16,000 bases of DNA from NCBI GenBank assembly GCA_030631445.1, contig DAOVLD010000014.1, positions 1 to 16,000 on the forward strand, given 5' to 3'. Position numbers and translations under genes: made by a program. Every line of letters begins with the position of its first letter. Within the stretch, counting starts at the first letter, position 1. Shown here in pieces: positions 1 to 6,853 of this stretch. This DNA is from Bacteroidota bacterium. GTDB lineage: Bacteria > Bacteroidota > Bacteroidia > Bacteroidales > VadinHA17. The notes beneath the pieces were generated by a model, which saw only the letters and a program-made list of their open reading frames with translations, was not told the origin of the DNA and made no database searches.

Positions 1-343
1 AGGCATGTTCCAGGAATTTATCTCGTGAAAGATCTGATTTTTTTATCCCTTTCTCTCTTAACTTTGCCACAACCCTCGCTTCCGTAGCAATAGATGCATG
101 ATCCGTTCCGGGAACCCAGAGTGCATTTTTCCCTAACATTCGTTCTCTCCTTACCATAATATCCTGTATGGTATTATTAAGCATGTGTCCCATATGCAGA
201 ACCCCGGTAACATTCGGGGGGGGTATTACTATTGTGTAAGGTTCTCTTTCATCAGGTTCAGAGTGAAAAAACCCGTTTTCCATCCAGTACTGATACCATT
301 TTGCCTCTGTTAATGCCGGGTTGTATTTTGAAGGAATATTCAT
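1..343 (-). CDS. valS: Valine-tRNA ligase, N-terminal part (cut by window edge)
   Basis: Reading the minus strand from an ATG at 343 gives 114 codons that run off the left edge. The product charges tRNA-Val with valine in the cytoplasm. The start region is typical of a class I ValRS: an N-terminal [19 protein letters not shown] stretch, then [14 protein letters not shown] at about residues 41-54 with the HIGH-type ATP-binding signature as HMGH (50-53), then [13 protein letters not shown] (76-88), which is highly characteristic of ValRS rather than IleRS or LeuRS. It is transcribed divergently from the aminotransferase across a 333 bp gap. The editing domain, KMSKS loop and C-terminal coiled coil lie outside the window. 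Identification is firm; only the 5' end can be assessed. Confidence 0.97.
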   Translation of the reverse strand, partial: MNIPSKYNPALTEAKWYQYWMENGFFHSEPDEREPYTIVIPPPNVTGVLHMGHMLNNTIQDIMVRRERMLGKNALWVPGTDHASIATEARVVAKLREKGIKKSDLSRDKFLEHA

Positions 344-354
344 AGAAAAGTAAT

Positions 355-392
355 AAAGTTAAAAGTTATAAAGTTATAAAGTTGAAAGTTAT
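355..392. repeat. Short tandem repeat, 8 bp unit AAAGTTAT
   Basis: About five imperfect tandem copies of AAAGTTAT/AAAGTTA lie immediately upstream of valS; two adjacent copies (362-377) are identical and one copy (378-384) is 7 bp. It is one of several arrays of similar period in this window. Confidence 0.75.
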
Positions 393-439
393 ATGTTAAA
401 CGCTGTTAGCAAGTTAATGCATTTTTTCACTGTTCCCCC

Positions 440-466
440 TCTATTCCATCTACTCCCTCTATTCCC
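440..466. repeat. Short tandem repeat, 9 bp unit TCTATTCCC
   Basis: Three consecutive 9 bp copies (440-448, 449-457, 458-466) differ from TCTATTCCC by at most one base each. The array sits in the valS-aminotransferase gap and is strongly pyrimidine-rich on the plus strand. Confidence 0.65.
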
Positions 467-476
467 TTCTTTGATG

Positions 477-484
477 CAAAAATA
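477..484 (-). promoter_or_regulatory. Possible -7 element for valS
   Basis: On the minus strand this reads TATTTTTG, matching the Bacteroidota -7 consensus TAnnTTTG. No TTTG -33 element lies 19-21 bp upstream, and the leader to valS would be about 130 nt, so the assignment is weak. Confidence 0.25.
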
Positions 485-581
485 TAAATTTTATCCGCTT
501 TTCAGTCCTTTATCCTCCATCGATTATTTTATGAGCAACCGTGAAATATCGTTTAGCATAGTAATATTTCAATATTCCAAT

Positions 582-589
582 TAAATTTG
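582..589 (+). promoter_or_regulatory. Possible -7 element for the aminotransferase gene
   Basis: TAAATTTG matches TAnnTTTG exactly. Transcription would begin near 595, so the hairpin at 601-624 would sit at the very 5' end of the mRNA. No good -33 TTTG is visible at the usual spacing. Confidence 0.4.
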
Positions 590-600
590 CAGTATTATTT

Positions 601-639
601 TACCCTGACGCTTTGGTCAGGGTATGACTGAAACGTCAT
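601..639 (+). promoter_or_regulatory. Leader hairpins upstream of the aminotransferase
   Basis: TACCCTGAC (601-609) and GTCAGGGTA (616-624) form a perfect 9 bp stem with the 6 nt loop GCTTTG. A second, 5 bp hairpin follows directly (ATGAC 624-628 with GTCAT 635-639). No T-run follows on the plus strand, so it is not an ordinary terminator. It could be an operator dyad just downstream of the promoter, an mRNA 5'-end stabiliser or a small cis-regulatory RNA; loop bases TTTG could pair with CAAA at 642-645. I recognise no known riboswitch class. Confidence 0.5.
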
Positions 640-676
640 CACAAAACCGGTTTATTAATATTAAAAAGACATCACA

Positions 677-1876
677 ATGCCAGTTATTTCAGAAAAAGGT
701 CAATTAATACCTCCCTCACCAATTAGAAAACTTGCACCTTATGCTGAAGAAGCAAAACGAAAAGGACGGAAGGTTTATCATCTTAATATTGGACAACCTG
801 ATATACCTACCCCTAAAGTAGCGCTTGATGCAGTGCGAAACATGGACCTCACAGTAATAGAATACAGTCATTCAGCCGGGAACGAGTCTTACCGCAGAAA
901 GCTGGCTGAATATTACCGGAATATTGATATCAACGTGGATCATAACGAGTTAATGATCACCACCGGTGGGTCTGAAGCTATTACATTTGCTATGATGATT
1001 TGCATGAATCCGGGAGATGAAATTATTATCTCTGAGCCTTTATATGCTAATTATATTGGATTTGCAGTTACAACCGGTATCATAGTAAAGCCTGTAACTT
1101 CCACTATTGAAAACGGGTTTGCTCTTCCTCCAATAGATGAATTTGAAAAAAGAATAACCCCCAAAACAAAGGGGATCCTTATTTGCAATCCTAACAATCC
1201 TACAGGTTATCTTTACTCACGTGATGAACTGGAAAAACTGAGGGATATTGTAAAGAAGCACGATCTATACCTGTTTTCAGATGAGGTTTACCGTGAATTC
1301 TGCTATGACGGGAAAGAACATATATCAGCTATGCATCTCAATGGAATTGAGCAGAATGTGGTAATGATAGATTCGATTTCCAAGCGCTACAGTTCATGCG
1401 GAGTAAGGATTGGCGCTATGGTAACCAAAAACAAGGAGATTATAGATTCGGCTATGAAGTTTGCACAGGCACGGCTCTGTCCTCCCGGGTTAGGGCAGAT
1501 CATTGGCGAAGCAGCCCTTGACACACCTGATGAATATTTTAAGGAGGTATATAATGAATATATTGGTCGCAGGAATTATATGGTAGAGGCACTAAACAAA
1601 ATGGAAGGAGTTAAATGCCCTATGCCTGGAGGCGCTTTCTATACAATTACTCATCTGCCTGTTGATGATGCAGACAAATTCGCACAATGGCTGCTAAGTG
1701 ATTTCGAGTATCAGAACTCAACTGTTATGCTTGCCCCGGCTTCCGGTTTTTATGCCACCCCCGGTTTAGGAAAGCAAGAGGTTCGTATTGCTTACGTTCT
1801 GAAAAAAGATGATCTTAAAAAGGCAATGAAAGCCCTGGAAGAGGCACTGAAGGTTTACCCGGGAAGAACAAAGTAA
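677..1876 (+). CDS. Class I/II PLP-dependent aminotransferase (aspartate aminotransferase-like)
   Basis: This 399-residue protein is a fold-type I aminotransferase, close to the usual length (about 390-400). It transfers an amino group between an amino acid and a 2-oxo acid using pyridoxal phosphate in the cytoplasm. Visible landmarks are GQPD (39-42), TTGGSEA (95-101) for cofactor phosphate contacts, NPNNPTG (171-177), SDEVY (201-205) with the Asp and Tyr that contact the PLP ring, SISKRYSSCGVRIG with the expected Schiff-base Lys at about 236, and VRIAY with the substrate-carboxylate Arg at about 370. The subfamily resembles broad-specificity aspartate or aromatic aminotransferases often labelled aspC, but substrate cannot be read from sequence, so no symbol is given. 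It stands alone, divergent from valS and convergent with blaR1. The ATG at 677 follows CATCACA and has no Shine-Dalgarno sequence. Confidence 0.93.
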   Translation: MPVISEKGQLIPPSPIRKLAPYAEEAKRKGRKVYHLNIGQPDIPTPKVALDAVRNMDLTVIEYSHSAGNESYRRKLAEYYRNIDINVDHNELMITTGGSEAITFAMMICMNPGDEIIISEPLYANYIGFAVTTGIIVKPVTSTIENGFALPPIDEFEKRITPKTKGILICNPNNPTGYLYSRDELEKLRDIVKKHDLYLFSDEVYREFCYDGKEHISAMHLNGIEQNVVMIDSISKRYSSCGVRIGAMVTKNKEIIDSAMKFAQARLCPPGLGQIIGEAALDTPDEYFKEVYNEYIGRRNYMVEALNKMEGVKCPMPGGAFYTITHLPVDDADKFAQWLLSDFEYQNSTVMLAPASGFYATPGLGKQEVRIAYVLKKDDLKKAMKALEEALKVYPGRTK

Positions 1877-1907
1877 TACGAACCTCCTGATTCTTCTAGC
1901 ATACTAA

Positions 1908-3821
1908 TCAACGATCCGGGAGGATCGTTGTACTGTTAATAACACCCTTCTTAAGTTTAAGAACGAGATACTCTCCATGTTTAGCCTCCACTATTAAAGT
2001 CTTATATCCGACATAATAAATCCCCAGCCAGACTTTTTCTTTATCCACTTGCAAGGAGAATTCACCATTAAGATCTGTAATTGTACCTTTAGTAGTATTC
2101 AATATTATTATGTTAGCTCCAGGTAAAGATTTACCGGTACCATCATTAAGGACCTTCCCTCTTACAAAATATTGTTTATTTGAATTGCTGGAAAAATAAT
2201 CTTTTAGTGTAACTATAATCACGCCATCTTTTGCTCTTTCGCCATAATTCTTTACAGCATTCTCTCCTTTCAATACTGTAATTGACTGTATATTATCAGG
2301 ATTCATCTGCTTGAATTTCTCATTTGTGATCTCCTTTTCATTAACAAAAAATAGTGGGTTATTCTGATAAAGAGAGGATAGCTCTTTATTCTCATTTGAG
2401 TTCAGGTTTCCAGGTGAATTAACAGAAAAATAATCCTTTGTTGTAAAGATCATCACCCCGTTTTTTCCATTTTCCCCGTATTTTTCAACTGTAGTTTCAC
2501 CCTTTAGAACATTGATGGAATGTATATTTTCAGGATCCTGTTGAAGTTTTACTGCTTCTTCCTTTGTAACTTCTTTTCCATCGATTATATTTAAACCGGC
2601 ATCAATTGAACTTAATTGTGTAACAGGCTTCTTTTCAGGATAATCGAGTCCCTTTTTGTCTATTTTACGCTTTAAAACAATATTCAAGAATTCACCCTTT
2701 TTGGCTTTTACCACAAGGGTTTCATATCCCATAAAGGAAACAGACAGCATTATGTTCTCTTCCTTAACCTCCAGGGAAAATTCTCCGTTTTTATCGGTTA
2801 TTGTACCTGTATAAGTATCTTTTATGATAACATTGACACCTAGTAGTGGTTTGCCTGTATCCTCTGCTGTCACTTTCCCTTTTACCAGATTGCTTTCTGT
2901 TGAACCATTTTGATTCTCAAAGGTACTTCCTCCGGAAAAAGGATTAGAAAATGCCAGGTTAAGCAATACTACAACAGGAATAAGAAATAACATTCGCCAT
3001 TTCCTTCGATTCGGTGATTTTCTTTTTTTCATCATGATCATTCGTTTTTTACTTATGGAATTATTAAAATAATGACTTAGTCCGAATACCGGAACACCCA
3101 ATGTATGCTCAAGTAAAACAGCCTGGTAAGATGTTCGTATGGTTCCCTGCCGAAGGACTCCCTGATCGGCAAGATATTCATGAGTTTCTCTAACTGTTCT
3201 TCCAACCATCCAAACAATTGGGTTAAACCATTGGAAAATACACAACAACTCAATAAAAAGCAGATCCCAGCTATGTTTTTGTTTTAGATGCTCTGCCTCA
3301 TGAATTAAAATTTCTTTAAAATGTTTGTATTTAAGTACTCCAAAAGGAATAAAAATCTGTCCAAAGAAAGAAAAGGGTGCAGGAATCCGGTTATTGACAT
3401 TTACAGGTATATCCTGCAGAATCCTGGTTTCACTTTGACGGATTGATATAGCTATCATTATAACCTGGTAAACTAATCGTCCTGATAGCAAAAGAATACC
3501 GGCAAGATATACTCCCCATATAAAATGGTACACGGTAAGCCCCCCCTGTTGTTCACCTGTTATCCTAACCGGATTCATAACCAGCACCGTTTCTACATAC
3601 TGGTATCCGTTATTTACAATTTGAACAGGGGAAAAGGATTTTAAACCCATTAATACAGAAAAATTAATAAGCGGAAGAACTAGGGAAATAATACCGGCTG
3701 CCAAAAGAAAAAATCTATGCAACCTGAAAAAAGTTTCTTTGCGTAATAAAAACCAATATATTCCGAACAACAGAGTTAATGTTATTACCGATTGAAACTG
3801 ATATTGCCAGAATTCATACAT
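1908..3821 (-). CDS. blaR1: BlaR1/MecR1-family M56 metallopeptidase with C-terminal CPD-plug-plug-CPD domains
   Basis: This 637-residue membrane sensor protease likely relieves repression by the adjacent BlaI-type repressor. The N-terminal half has membrane segments near residues 11-26, 36-58 and 100-125, then the zinc metallopeptidase core: HEAEH at 174-178 (HEXXH) and EYLAD near 215-219 supplying the third zinc ligand. A further membrane segment lies at about 277-293. Unlike classical BlaR1, no penicillin-binding sensor domain follows. Instead there is a carboxypeptidase-regulatory-like domain (about 312-386), two SusC/TonB-plug-like repeats (about 404-465 and 483-543; each has VLKGE, a YG motif and a GV-hydrophobic-T-K strand) and a second regulatory-like domain (about 551-627). 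Its ATG lies 2 bp after the blaI stop, so the pair is one operon. The ligand is unknown; beta-lactam sensing should not be assumed. Confidence 0.9.
   Translation of the reverse strand: MYEFWQYQFQSVITLTLLFGIYWFLLRKETFFRLHRFFLLAAGIISLVLPLINFSVLMGLKSFSPVQIVNNGYQYVETVLVMNPVRITGEQQGGLTVYHFIWGVYLAGILLLSGRLVYQVIMIAISIRQSETRILQDIPVNVNNRIPAPFSFFGQIFIPFGVLKYKHFKEILIHEAEHLKQKHSWDLLFIELLCIFQWFNPIVWMVGRTVRETHEYLADQGVLRQGTIRTSYQAVLLEHTLGVPVFGLSHYFNNSISKKRMIMMKKRKSPNRRKWRMLFLIPVVVLLNLAFSNPFSGGSTFENQNGSTESNLVKGKVTAEDTGKPLLGVNVIIKDTYTGTITDKNGEFSLEVKEENIMLSVSFMGYETLVVKAKKGEFLNIVLKRKIDKKGLDYPEKKPVTQLSSIDAGLNIIDGKEVTKEEAVKLQQDPENIHSINVLKGETTVEKYGENGKNGVMIFTTKDYFSVNSPGNLNSNENKELSSLYQNNPLFFVNEKEITNEKFKQMNPDNIQSITVLKGENAVKNYGERAKDGVIIVTLKDYFSSNSNKQYFVRGKVLNDGTGKSLPGANIIILNTTKGTITDLNGEFSLQVDKEKVWLGIYYVGYKTLIVEAKHGEYLVLKLKKGVINSTTILPDR
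1910..1929. terminator. Hairpin between convergent aminotransferase and blaR1
   Basis: AACGATCC (1910-1917) pairs with GGATCGTT (1922-1929) around the loop GGGA, a perfect 8 bp stem in the convergent gap. It overlaps the last codons and the stop of blaR1 on the minus strand. Neither side is followed by a convincing T-run, so a terminator role is plausible from position only. Confidence 0.35.
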
Positions 3822-3823
3822 GA

Positions 3824-4198
3824 TTACCCTTTTTCATTATCTAACTCATTGCGTATCTCTATCATCATCTCCTCCAACTCCTGTAAACTTAGATCATTTT
3901 CCTGTACAAAAAAGGAAGCCATTTTAGGAAATGAATTATTGAAATACTTTTTCATAAAATCCCCAAAGTAAGCCTGTGTGTATTCCTTTTTGGAAATAAG
4001 AGGAAAGTATTCGTAGGTAGTTCCATAGGATTTATGATCAACAAAACCCTTTTTTTCCAATACACGTACTACTGTTGAAACGGTGTTGTATGCAGGTTTT
4101 GGATCAGGTAGTCTCTCAAGTATATCCCGGACAACAGTCTTTTCCAGTTCCCACAGGACATGCATGACCTGCTCTTCTGCTTTTGTCAATGTTTTCAT
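3824..4198 (-). CDS. blaI: BlaI/MecI/CopY-family transcriptional repressor
   Basis: This 124-residue protein is a winged-helix repressor of the Penicillinase_R family, usual length about 120-130. It starts MKTLTKAEEQVMHVLWELEK, typical of the first helix. The recognition region around YNTVSTVVRVLEKKGFV (37-53) and the acidic, helical C-terminal dimerisation part are clear. An in-frame TTG at 4213 would add five residues, but the ATG at 4198 gives the family-standard N-terminus and I prefer it. The gene directly precedes blaR1 (2 bp gap), the classic arrangement in which the membrane protease inactivates the repressor. Three regularly spaced dyads upstream (4213-4266) are likely autoregulatory operators. 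The target regulon beyond this operon is unknown. Confidence 0.94.
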   Translation of the reverse strand: MKTLTKAEEQVMHVLWELEKTVVRDILERLPDPKPAYNTVSTVVRVLEKKGFVDHKSYGTTYEYFPLISKKEYTQAYFGDFMKKYFNNSFPKMASFFVQENDLSLQELEEMMIEIRNELDNEKG

Positions 4199-4202
4199 GT
4201 TC

Positions 4203-4210
4203 CAAACATA
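4203..4210 (-). promoter_or_regulatory. -7 element of the blaI-blaR1 promoter
   Basis: On the minus strand this reads TATGTTTG, an exact TAnnTTTG match, with a degenerate -33 (TTGG/GTTG, around 4230-4234) about 19-20 bp upstream. The element ends only 4 nt before the blaI ATG at 4198, so the transcript would be leaderless or nearly so. The -33 region falls within the middle operator dyad. Confidence 0.5.
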
Positions 4211-4212
4211 CA

Positions 4213-4266
4213 ACTACTTTTTTAGTCTACCAACTATTTTAATAGTTATTTCACTATATAAATAGT
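4213..4266. promoter_or_regulatory. Triple operator: ACTA-N6-TAGT dyads every 20 bp
   Basis: Three dyads, each exactly ACTA-N6-TAGT, occupy 4213-4226, 4233-4246 and 4253-4266. Their centres are exactly 20 bp apart, about two helical turns, placing them on one DNA face. The middle one extends to AACTATT-TT-AATAGTT (7 bp arms). They overlap the -33 and spacer of the proposed blaI promoter. BlaI/MecI/CopY proteins bind short interrupted palindromes as dimers, so these are very likely the repressor sites; that assignment is inference. Confidence 0.7.
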
Positions 4267-4380
4267 TTGTTCGACTAAAATCGCTTATTATCTGAGTGTT
4301 AACAAAACAATTTTTCAGGTTTTTATAGTAGAAAAAAACTTTTAGTTTCCGCAATACAACACCCTATTTAAGAATTGTGA

Positions 4381-4396
4381 TGCAGTGTTGCAGTGT
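4381..4396. repeat. Two perfect 8 bp copies of TGCAGTGT
   Basis: TGCAGTGT occurs twice head to tail (4381-4388, 4389-4396) in the gap between blaI and the retropepsin locus. It belongs to the same style of short-period array seen in other gaps. Confidence 0.5.
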
Positions 4397-4422
4397 TAAG
4401 AGTTACATGTTTCAGATTTCGA

Positions 4423-4443
4423 GTTTCGGGTTACGGGTTAACC
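4423..4443. repeat. Short tandem repeat, 7 bp unit GTTACGG-like
   Basis: Three adjacent heptads (4423-4429 GTTTCGG, 4430-4436 GTTACGG, 4437-4443 GTTAACC), with a looser copy before them, form a degenerate 7 bp array. Confidence 0.5.
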
Positions 4444-4478
4444 GTTTTAGGAATTTGCTTTTTCGTAGTACACACTTA

Positions 4479-4492
4479 ATTGTTGCAACAAT
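4479..4492. other. Perfect 14 bp palindrome ATTGTTGCAACAAT
   Basis: This is its own reverse complement and begins one base beyond the stop of the retropepsin locus on the minus strand. It could be a protein-binding site or a weak 3' hairpin (5 bp stem, TGCA loop); no T-run follows on the minus strand. Confidence 0.35.
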
Positions 4493-4493
4493 G

Positions 4494-5055
4494 CTATGAC
4501 TTACCGTGACAGTGCTTAAACTTTTTTCCGCTACCACAGGGACAAGGGTCATTTCTGCCTGGAATTTTATCTGCAACAATTGGAGTATGACTTTTTATTC
4601 CTGCAACAAAATCCATCCGTTGTATTGACGGAACCCTATAAGTCATTACTGTTTGTCCTTTAAAATTTGTTATGGCAAAATCTCCACTTGAAATAACATC
4701 CATGCCAATCAAAAACTTGCACGAATCATCATCCGATAATTGCTCACATTCTGTGACTGGTAAGATAAAAGACACATTTTGATTATTAAGAACTATTTTA
4801 ACTGCATAAACATTTATTCCATCTTTATAACCATGTACACCTTTTGACACGGGTTTGACCAATTGGAATAAGACCAAGTTTTTGTGACAATGATTTTGTA
4901 ATTGCCGAACCAGTTGCACCAGTATCCCAAATCCCAGAAGTTTGTTCTACCGACTCTGTATTTGTATTTTGGACTGTAATTGGTGAAGTAATAACACGAG
5001 AAATACTCGGGTAATTTCTCGTTAAAGCGTGAATGTTAATCTTATTTTTTGACAT
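4494..5055 (-). pseudogene. Retropepsin-like aspartic protease with SEC-C tail, frameshifted
   Basis: Two minus-strand frames together make one recognisable protein. The first (5055 down to 4825) starts MSKNKINIHALTRNYP and carries [12 protein letters not shown], the DTGA active-site motif of clan AA retropepsin-like proteases (Asp at residue 44), up to [11 protein letters not shown]. The second frame continues as [15 protein letters not shown], then [15 protein letters not shown], the second conserved protease motif, and ends with [20 protein letters not shown], a canonical SEC-C zinc motif (CxCx8CH). Removing one A from the AAAA run at 4842-4845 restores a continuous protein of about 186 residues. 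This may be a true inactivating frameshift, an assembly homopolymer error or, less likely, +1 frameshifting. The start overlaps the stop of the preceding small gene by one base (TAATG), so the two are coupled. Substrate is unknown. Confidence 0.8.
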
Positions 5056-5291
5056 TAGGCGAAAATTGCTCTTGTGTGGAATGTTTGAGTATAACTATCT
5101 TCGCCTGGTAGACAATGTTGGATTAAGAATTTGCCCAGTTCAAATTTCTTTTGAGAATCAGTAAGAGCATCTTCAAAAGAATCATAAACACCTACAACTT
5201 TCTCTCCAATTATAACAAGAAATTTGCCACTGTATTTCTTAACCAATTCTTTTTGATGGTCAAGATAATATTTAAATTCTTTTTCTAACAT
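5055..5291 (-). CDS. Small conserved hypothetical protein paired with the retropepsin
   Basis: This 78-residue protein starts at the ATG at 5291 and ends in TAATG, so its stop shares a base with the start of the downstream protease gene. It has no signal peptide or membrane segment. The body KYSGKFLVIIGEKVVGVYDSFEDAL (about 19-43) resembles the DUF5678-type pattern of a small beta-rich unit ('GK-hydrophobic strand-G-hydrophobic-VY-S-EEA'), and the tail has LIQHCLPGEDSYTQTFHTR. I do not know its function. The overlap suggests a conserved two-gene module in which it may be a partner, adaptor or substrate of the protease; that is inference. Coding potential is supported by the coupling and the motif-like sequence. 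Confidence 0.75.
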   Translation of the reverse strand: MLEKEFKYYLDHQKELVKKYSGKFLVIIGEKVVGVYDSFEDALTDSQKKFELGKFLIQHCLPGEDSYTQTFHTRAIFA

Positions 5292-5326
5292 AGCATTATA
5301 ATTACGTAAAGTTACGAAAAGGGACG

Positions 5327-5342
5327 CAAAAATACAAAAATA
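5327..5342 (-). promoter_or_regulatory. Tandem -7-like elements for the small protein-retropepsin operon
   Basis: On the minus strand TATTTTTG occurs twice back to back (5342-5335 and 5334-5327), each an exact TAnnTTTG. The leader would be about 30-40 nt. No TTTG lies 19-21 bp upstream, and the region is AT-rich, so chance matches are possible. Confidence 0.35.
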
Positions 5343-5443
5343 AAACTACAAAATACTCTACAAGAATAACACTAAACCCGATAAACATACAAAAAAAAGT
5401 ACTGCTGCCAACAATAAAACCACTAACCAAGAGAACCATTGTA

Positions 5444-6634
5444 CTATTCAAAATCCTTATAAAGCAGATACTTTTTCCGGATTATCTTAAAATCCTTAAT
5501 ATCGCTTTTCCAGGATGCATAAATAATCCATTTGCTCTTCCCGGCAATTATTTGTTCACGTAAGGTACTGTTGCCCGCGAGCTTATCGAAATACTTATTA
5601 AAAAAGTTATCCTTGTTATCCATGTTGCTATAAGCATCAATAAGCCAATCGAGCACCAACCGGCGGTTATTGTGCACAAAATCGAACGGGATATGTGAAA
5701 GATCCACACCATTACAGATTTCTCCAACATGTTTCGGATTGGAAGCTGCCCCATCAATACTCCGGGGAGTAAATGTGAAACCGGTGTCAGGATAATCAGG
5801 ATGCCCGAAAACCTGAAAAGGAAAATCGGTGCCACGACCGACACTCATACAGGTCCCTTCAAAAAAACATAATGAGGGATAAAGATAAATGGACCGGAGG
5901 TTTGGAAGATTTGGTGAGGGTTTTACAGGCAAATCATAATAAGTTTTATGGGTGTAATTTTTACTCTTAACGAAATATAGTTTACATATTAAGCTATCTT
6001 TCAGCCACCTTTCTCCGTTGATCATCTGTGCATATTCAGCAACAGTCATTCCATGAACTACAGGCACCGGGTGCATACCTGCAAACGATCGCCAGGCAGT
6101 ATCAAGCACCGGACCATCAACATAAAAACCATTGGGATTTGGGCGGTCAAGTACTAAAAAATCAACATTATTCTCAGCACAGGCTTCCATTACGTAATGC
6201 ATGGTAGAAATATATGTATAAAACCTCAACCCTACATCCTGAATATCAAACAACACAATATCCAACCCCTCCATATCCTCTTTAACAGGCTTATAGTGCT
6301 TGCCATAAAGTGAAATTACAGCTAATCCTGTCTTTTCGTCATTGTAATCATCCAGATGTTCACCCGCACCGGCAGTACCACGAAATCCATGCTCGGGACT
6401 AAAAATCCTTTTTATATTAATCCCCCGTGACAACAGGCTATCCACCAGATGGGTCTCACCTATCATTGAAGTCTGGTTAGCTACAACAGCAACCTTTTTC
6501 CCATTAAGCAAAGCAAGATATTCTCCTGTACGTGCAGCCCCTGTAATAACCTGTCCTGTTAAAACACCCTTCCATATAACAGCAAAAAGTATTATTACAA
6601 ATACTCTTATTAAAGAATTGCTTTTATTTCTCAT
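5444..6634 (-). CDS. namZ: DUF1343 / NamZ-type exo-beta-N-acetylmuramidase (GH171)
   Basis: The chosen ATG at 6634 gives 396 residues with a Sec-type signal (MRNKSNSLIRVFVIILFAVIWK, then a TGQ boundary). An upstream in-frame ATG at 6679 would add 15 residues and bury the signal, so it is less likely. The family removes terminal N-acetylmuramic acid from peptidoglycan fragments in the periplasm. Family landmarks are VVANQTS (about 50-56), SPEHGFRG (79-86), DIQDVGLRFYTY (130-141), LDRPNPNG (162-169), KPSPNLPNL and a GTCMSVGRGTDFPFQ stretch. Family knowledge (DUF1343 shown to be exo-muramidases such as NamZ) supports function; specificity here is inferred. It is likely monocistronic: 152 bp separates it from the next minus gene. 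With MltF it suggests wall recycling capacity. Confidence 0.9.
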   Translation of the reverse strand: MRNKSNSLIRVFVIILFAVIWKGVLTGQVITGAARTGEYLALLNGKKVAVVANQTSMIGETHLVDSLLSRGINIKRIFSPEHGFRGTAGAGEHLDDYNDEKTGLAVISLYGKHYKPVKEDMEGLDIVLFDIQDVGLRFYTYISTMHYVMEACAENNVDFLVLDRPNPNGFYVDGPVLDTAWRSFAGMHPVPVVHGMTVAEYAQMINGERWLKDSLICKLYFVKSKNYTHKTYYDLPVKPSPNLPNLRSIYLYPSLCFFEGTCMSVGRGTDFPFQVFGHPDYPDTGFTFTPRSIDGAASNPKHVGEICNGVDLSHIPFDFVHNNRRLVLDWLIDAYSNMDNKDNFFNKYFDKLAGNSTLREQIIAGKSKWIIYASWKSDIKDFKIIRKKYLLYKDFE

Positions 6635-6689
6635 TGTAAATATTTCGTGGTAAAAAAAAGAAAAAATATTCATAATCACTAATCATAAA

Positions 6690-6729
6690 TTAATTCGTTG
6701 ATTTGTTAATTGGTTAATTTGTTAATTTA
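6690..6729. repeat. Short tandem repeat, 8 bp unit TTAATTTG, five copies
   Basis: Five consecutive 8 bp copies (6690-6697, 6698-6705, 6706-6713, 6714-6721, 6722-6729) each match TTAATTTG with at most two differences. They lie in the divergent gap between namZ and the ABC permease. Confidence 0.75.
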
Positions 6730-6792
6730 TTATTTATGAGCTATACCTTCATTTAATCCTTAGTCATGTACTTTACGCTATCTGCTCTTTTT

Positions 6793-6827
6793 TGCCAACT
6801 GCCAACTGCCAATTGCCGACTGTTGAC
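6793..6827. repeat. Short tandem repeat, 7 bp unit TGCCAAC, five copies
   Basis: Five consecutive heptads: two perfect TGCCAAC (6793-6806), then TGCCAAT, TGCCGAC and TGTTGAC. A further TGCCGAC occurs at 6840-6846. The open frame of the permease extends back through this array, but the array is better read as upstream non-coding DNA. Confidence 0.8.
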
Positions 6828-6853
6828 CGTGGAGTGGACTGCCGACTTTTTAC

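Larger units (their letters stand above)
344..676. other. Intergenic region between divergent valS and aminotransferase
   Basis: This 333 bp AT-rich stretch separates divergent genes. It holds two short tandem-repeat arrays (355-392 and 440-466), a possible -7 element on each strand (477-484 minus, 582-589 plus) and a perfect 9 bp hairpin at 601-624. A 63-codon open frame at 393-584 has low-complexity, hydrophobic and repeat-derived composition and no recognisable family, so I do not call it a gene. Confidence 0.6.

Noticed and set aside
393..584. 63-codon plus-strand open frame in the valS-aminotransferase gap
   Set aside because: Its translation comes from AT-rich and pyrimidine-repeat DNA, shows no family motif and overlaps the 9 bp repeat array and the candidate promoter.
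1908..4198. Beta-lactam resistance locus
   Set aside because: No beta-lactamase or PBP gene is adjacent and BlaR1 lacks a penicillin-binding sensor domain; resistance cannot be inferred from a BlaI/BlaR1 pair alone in Bacteroidota.
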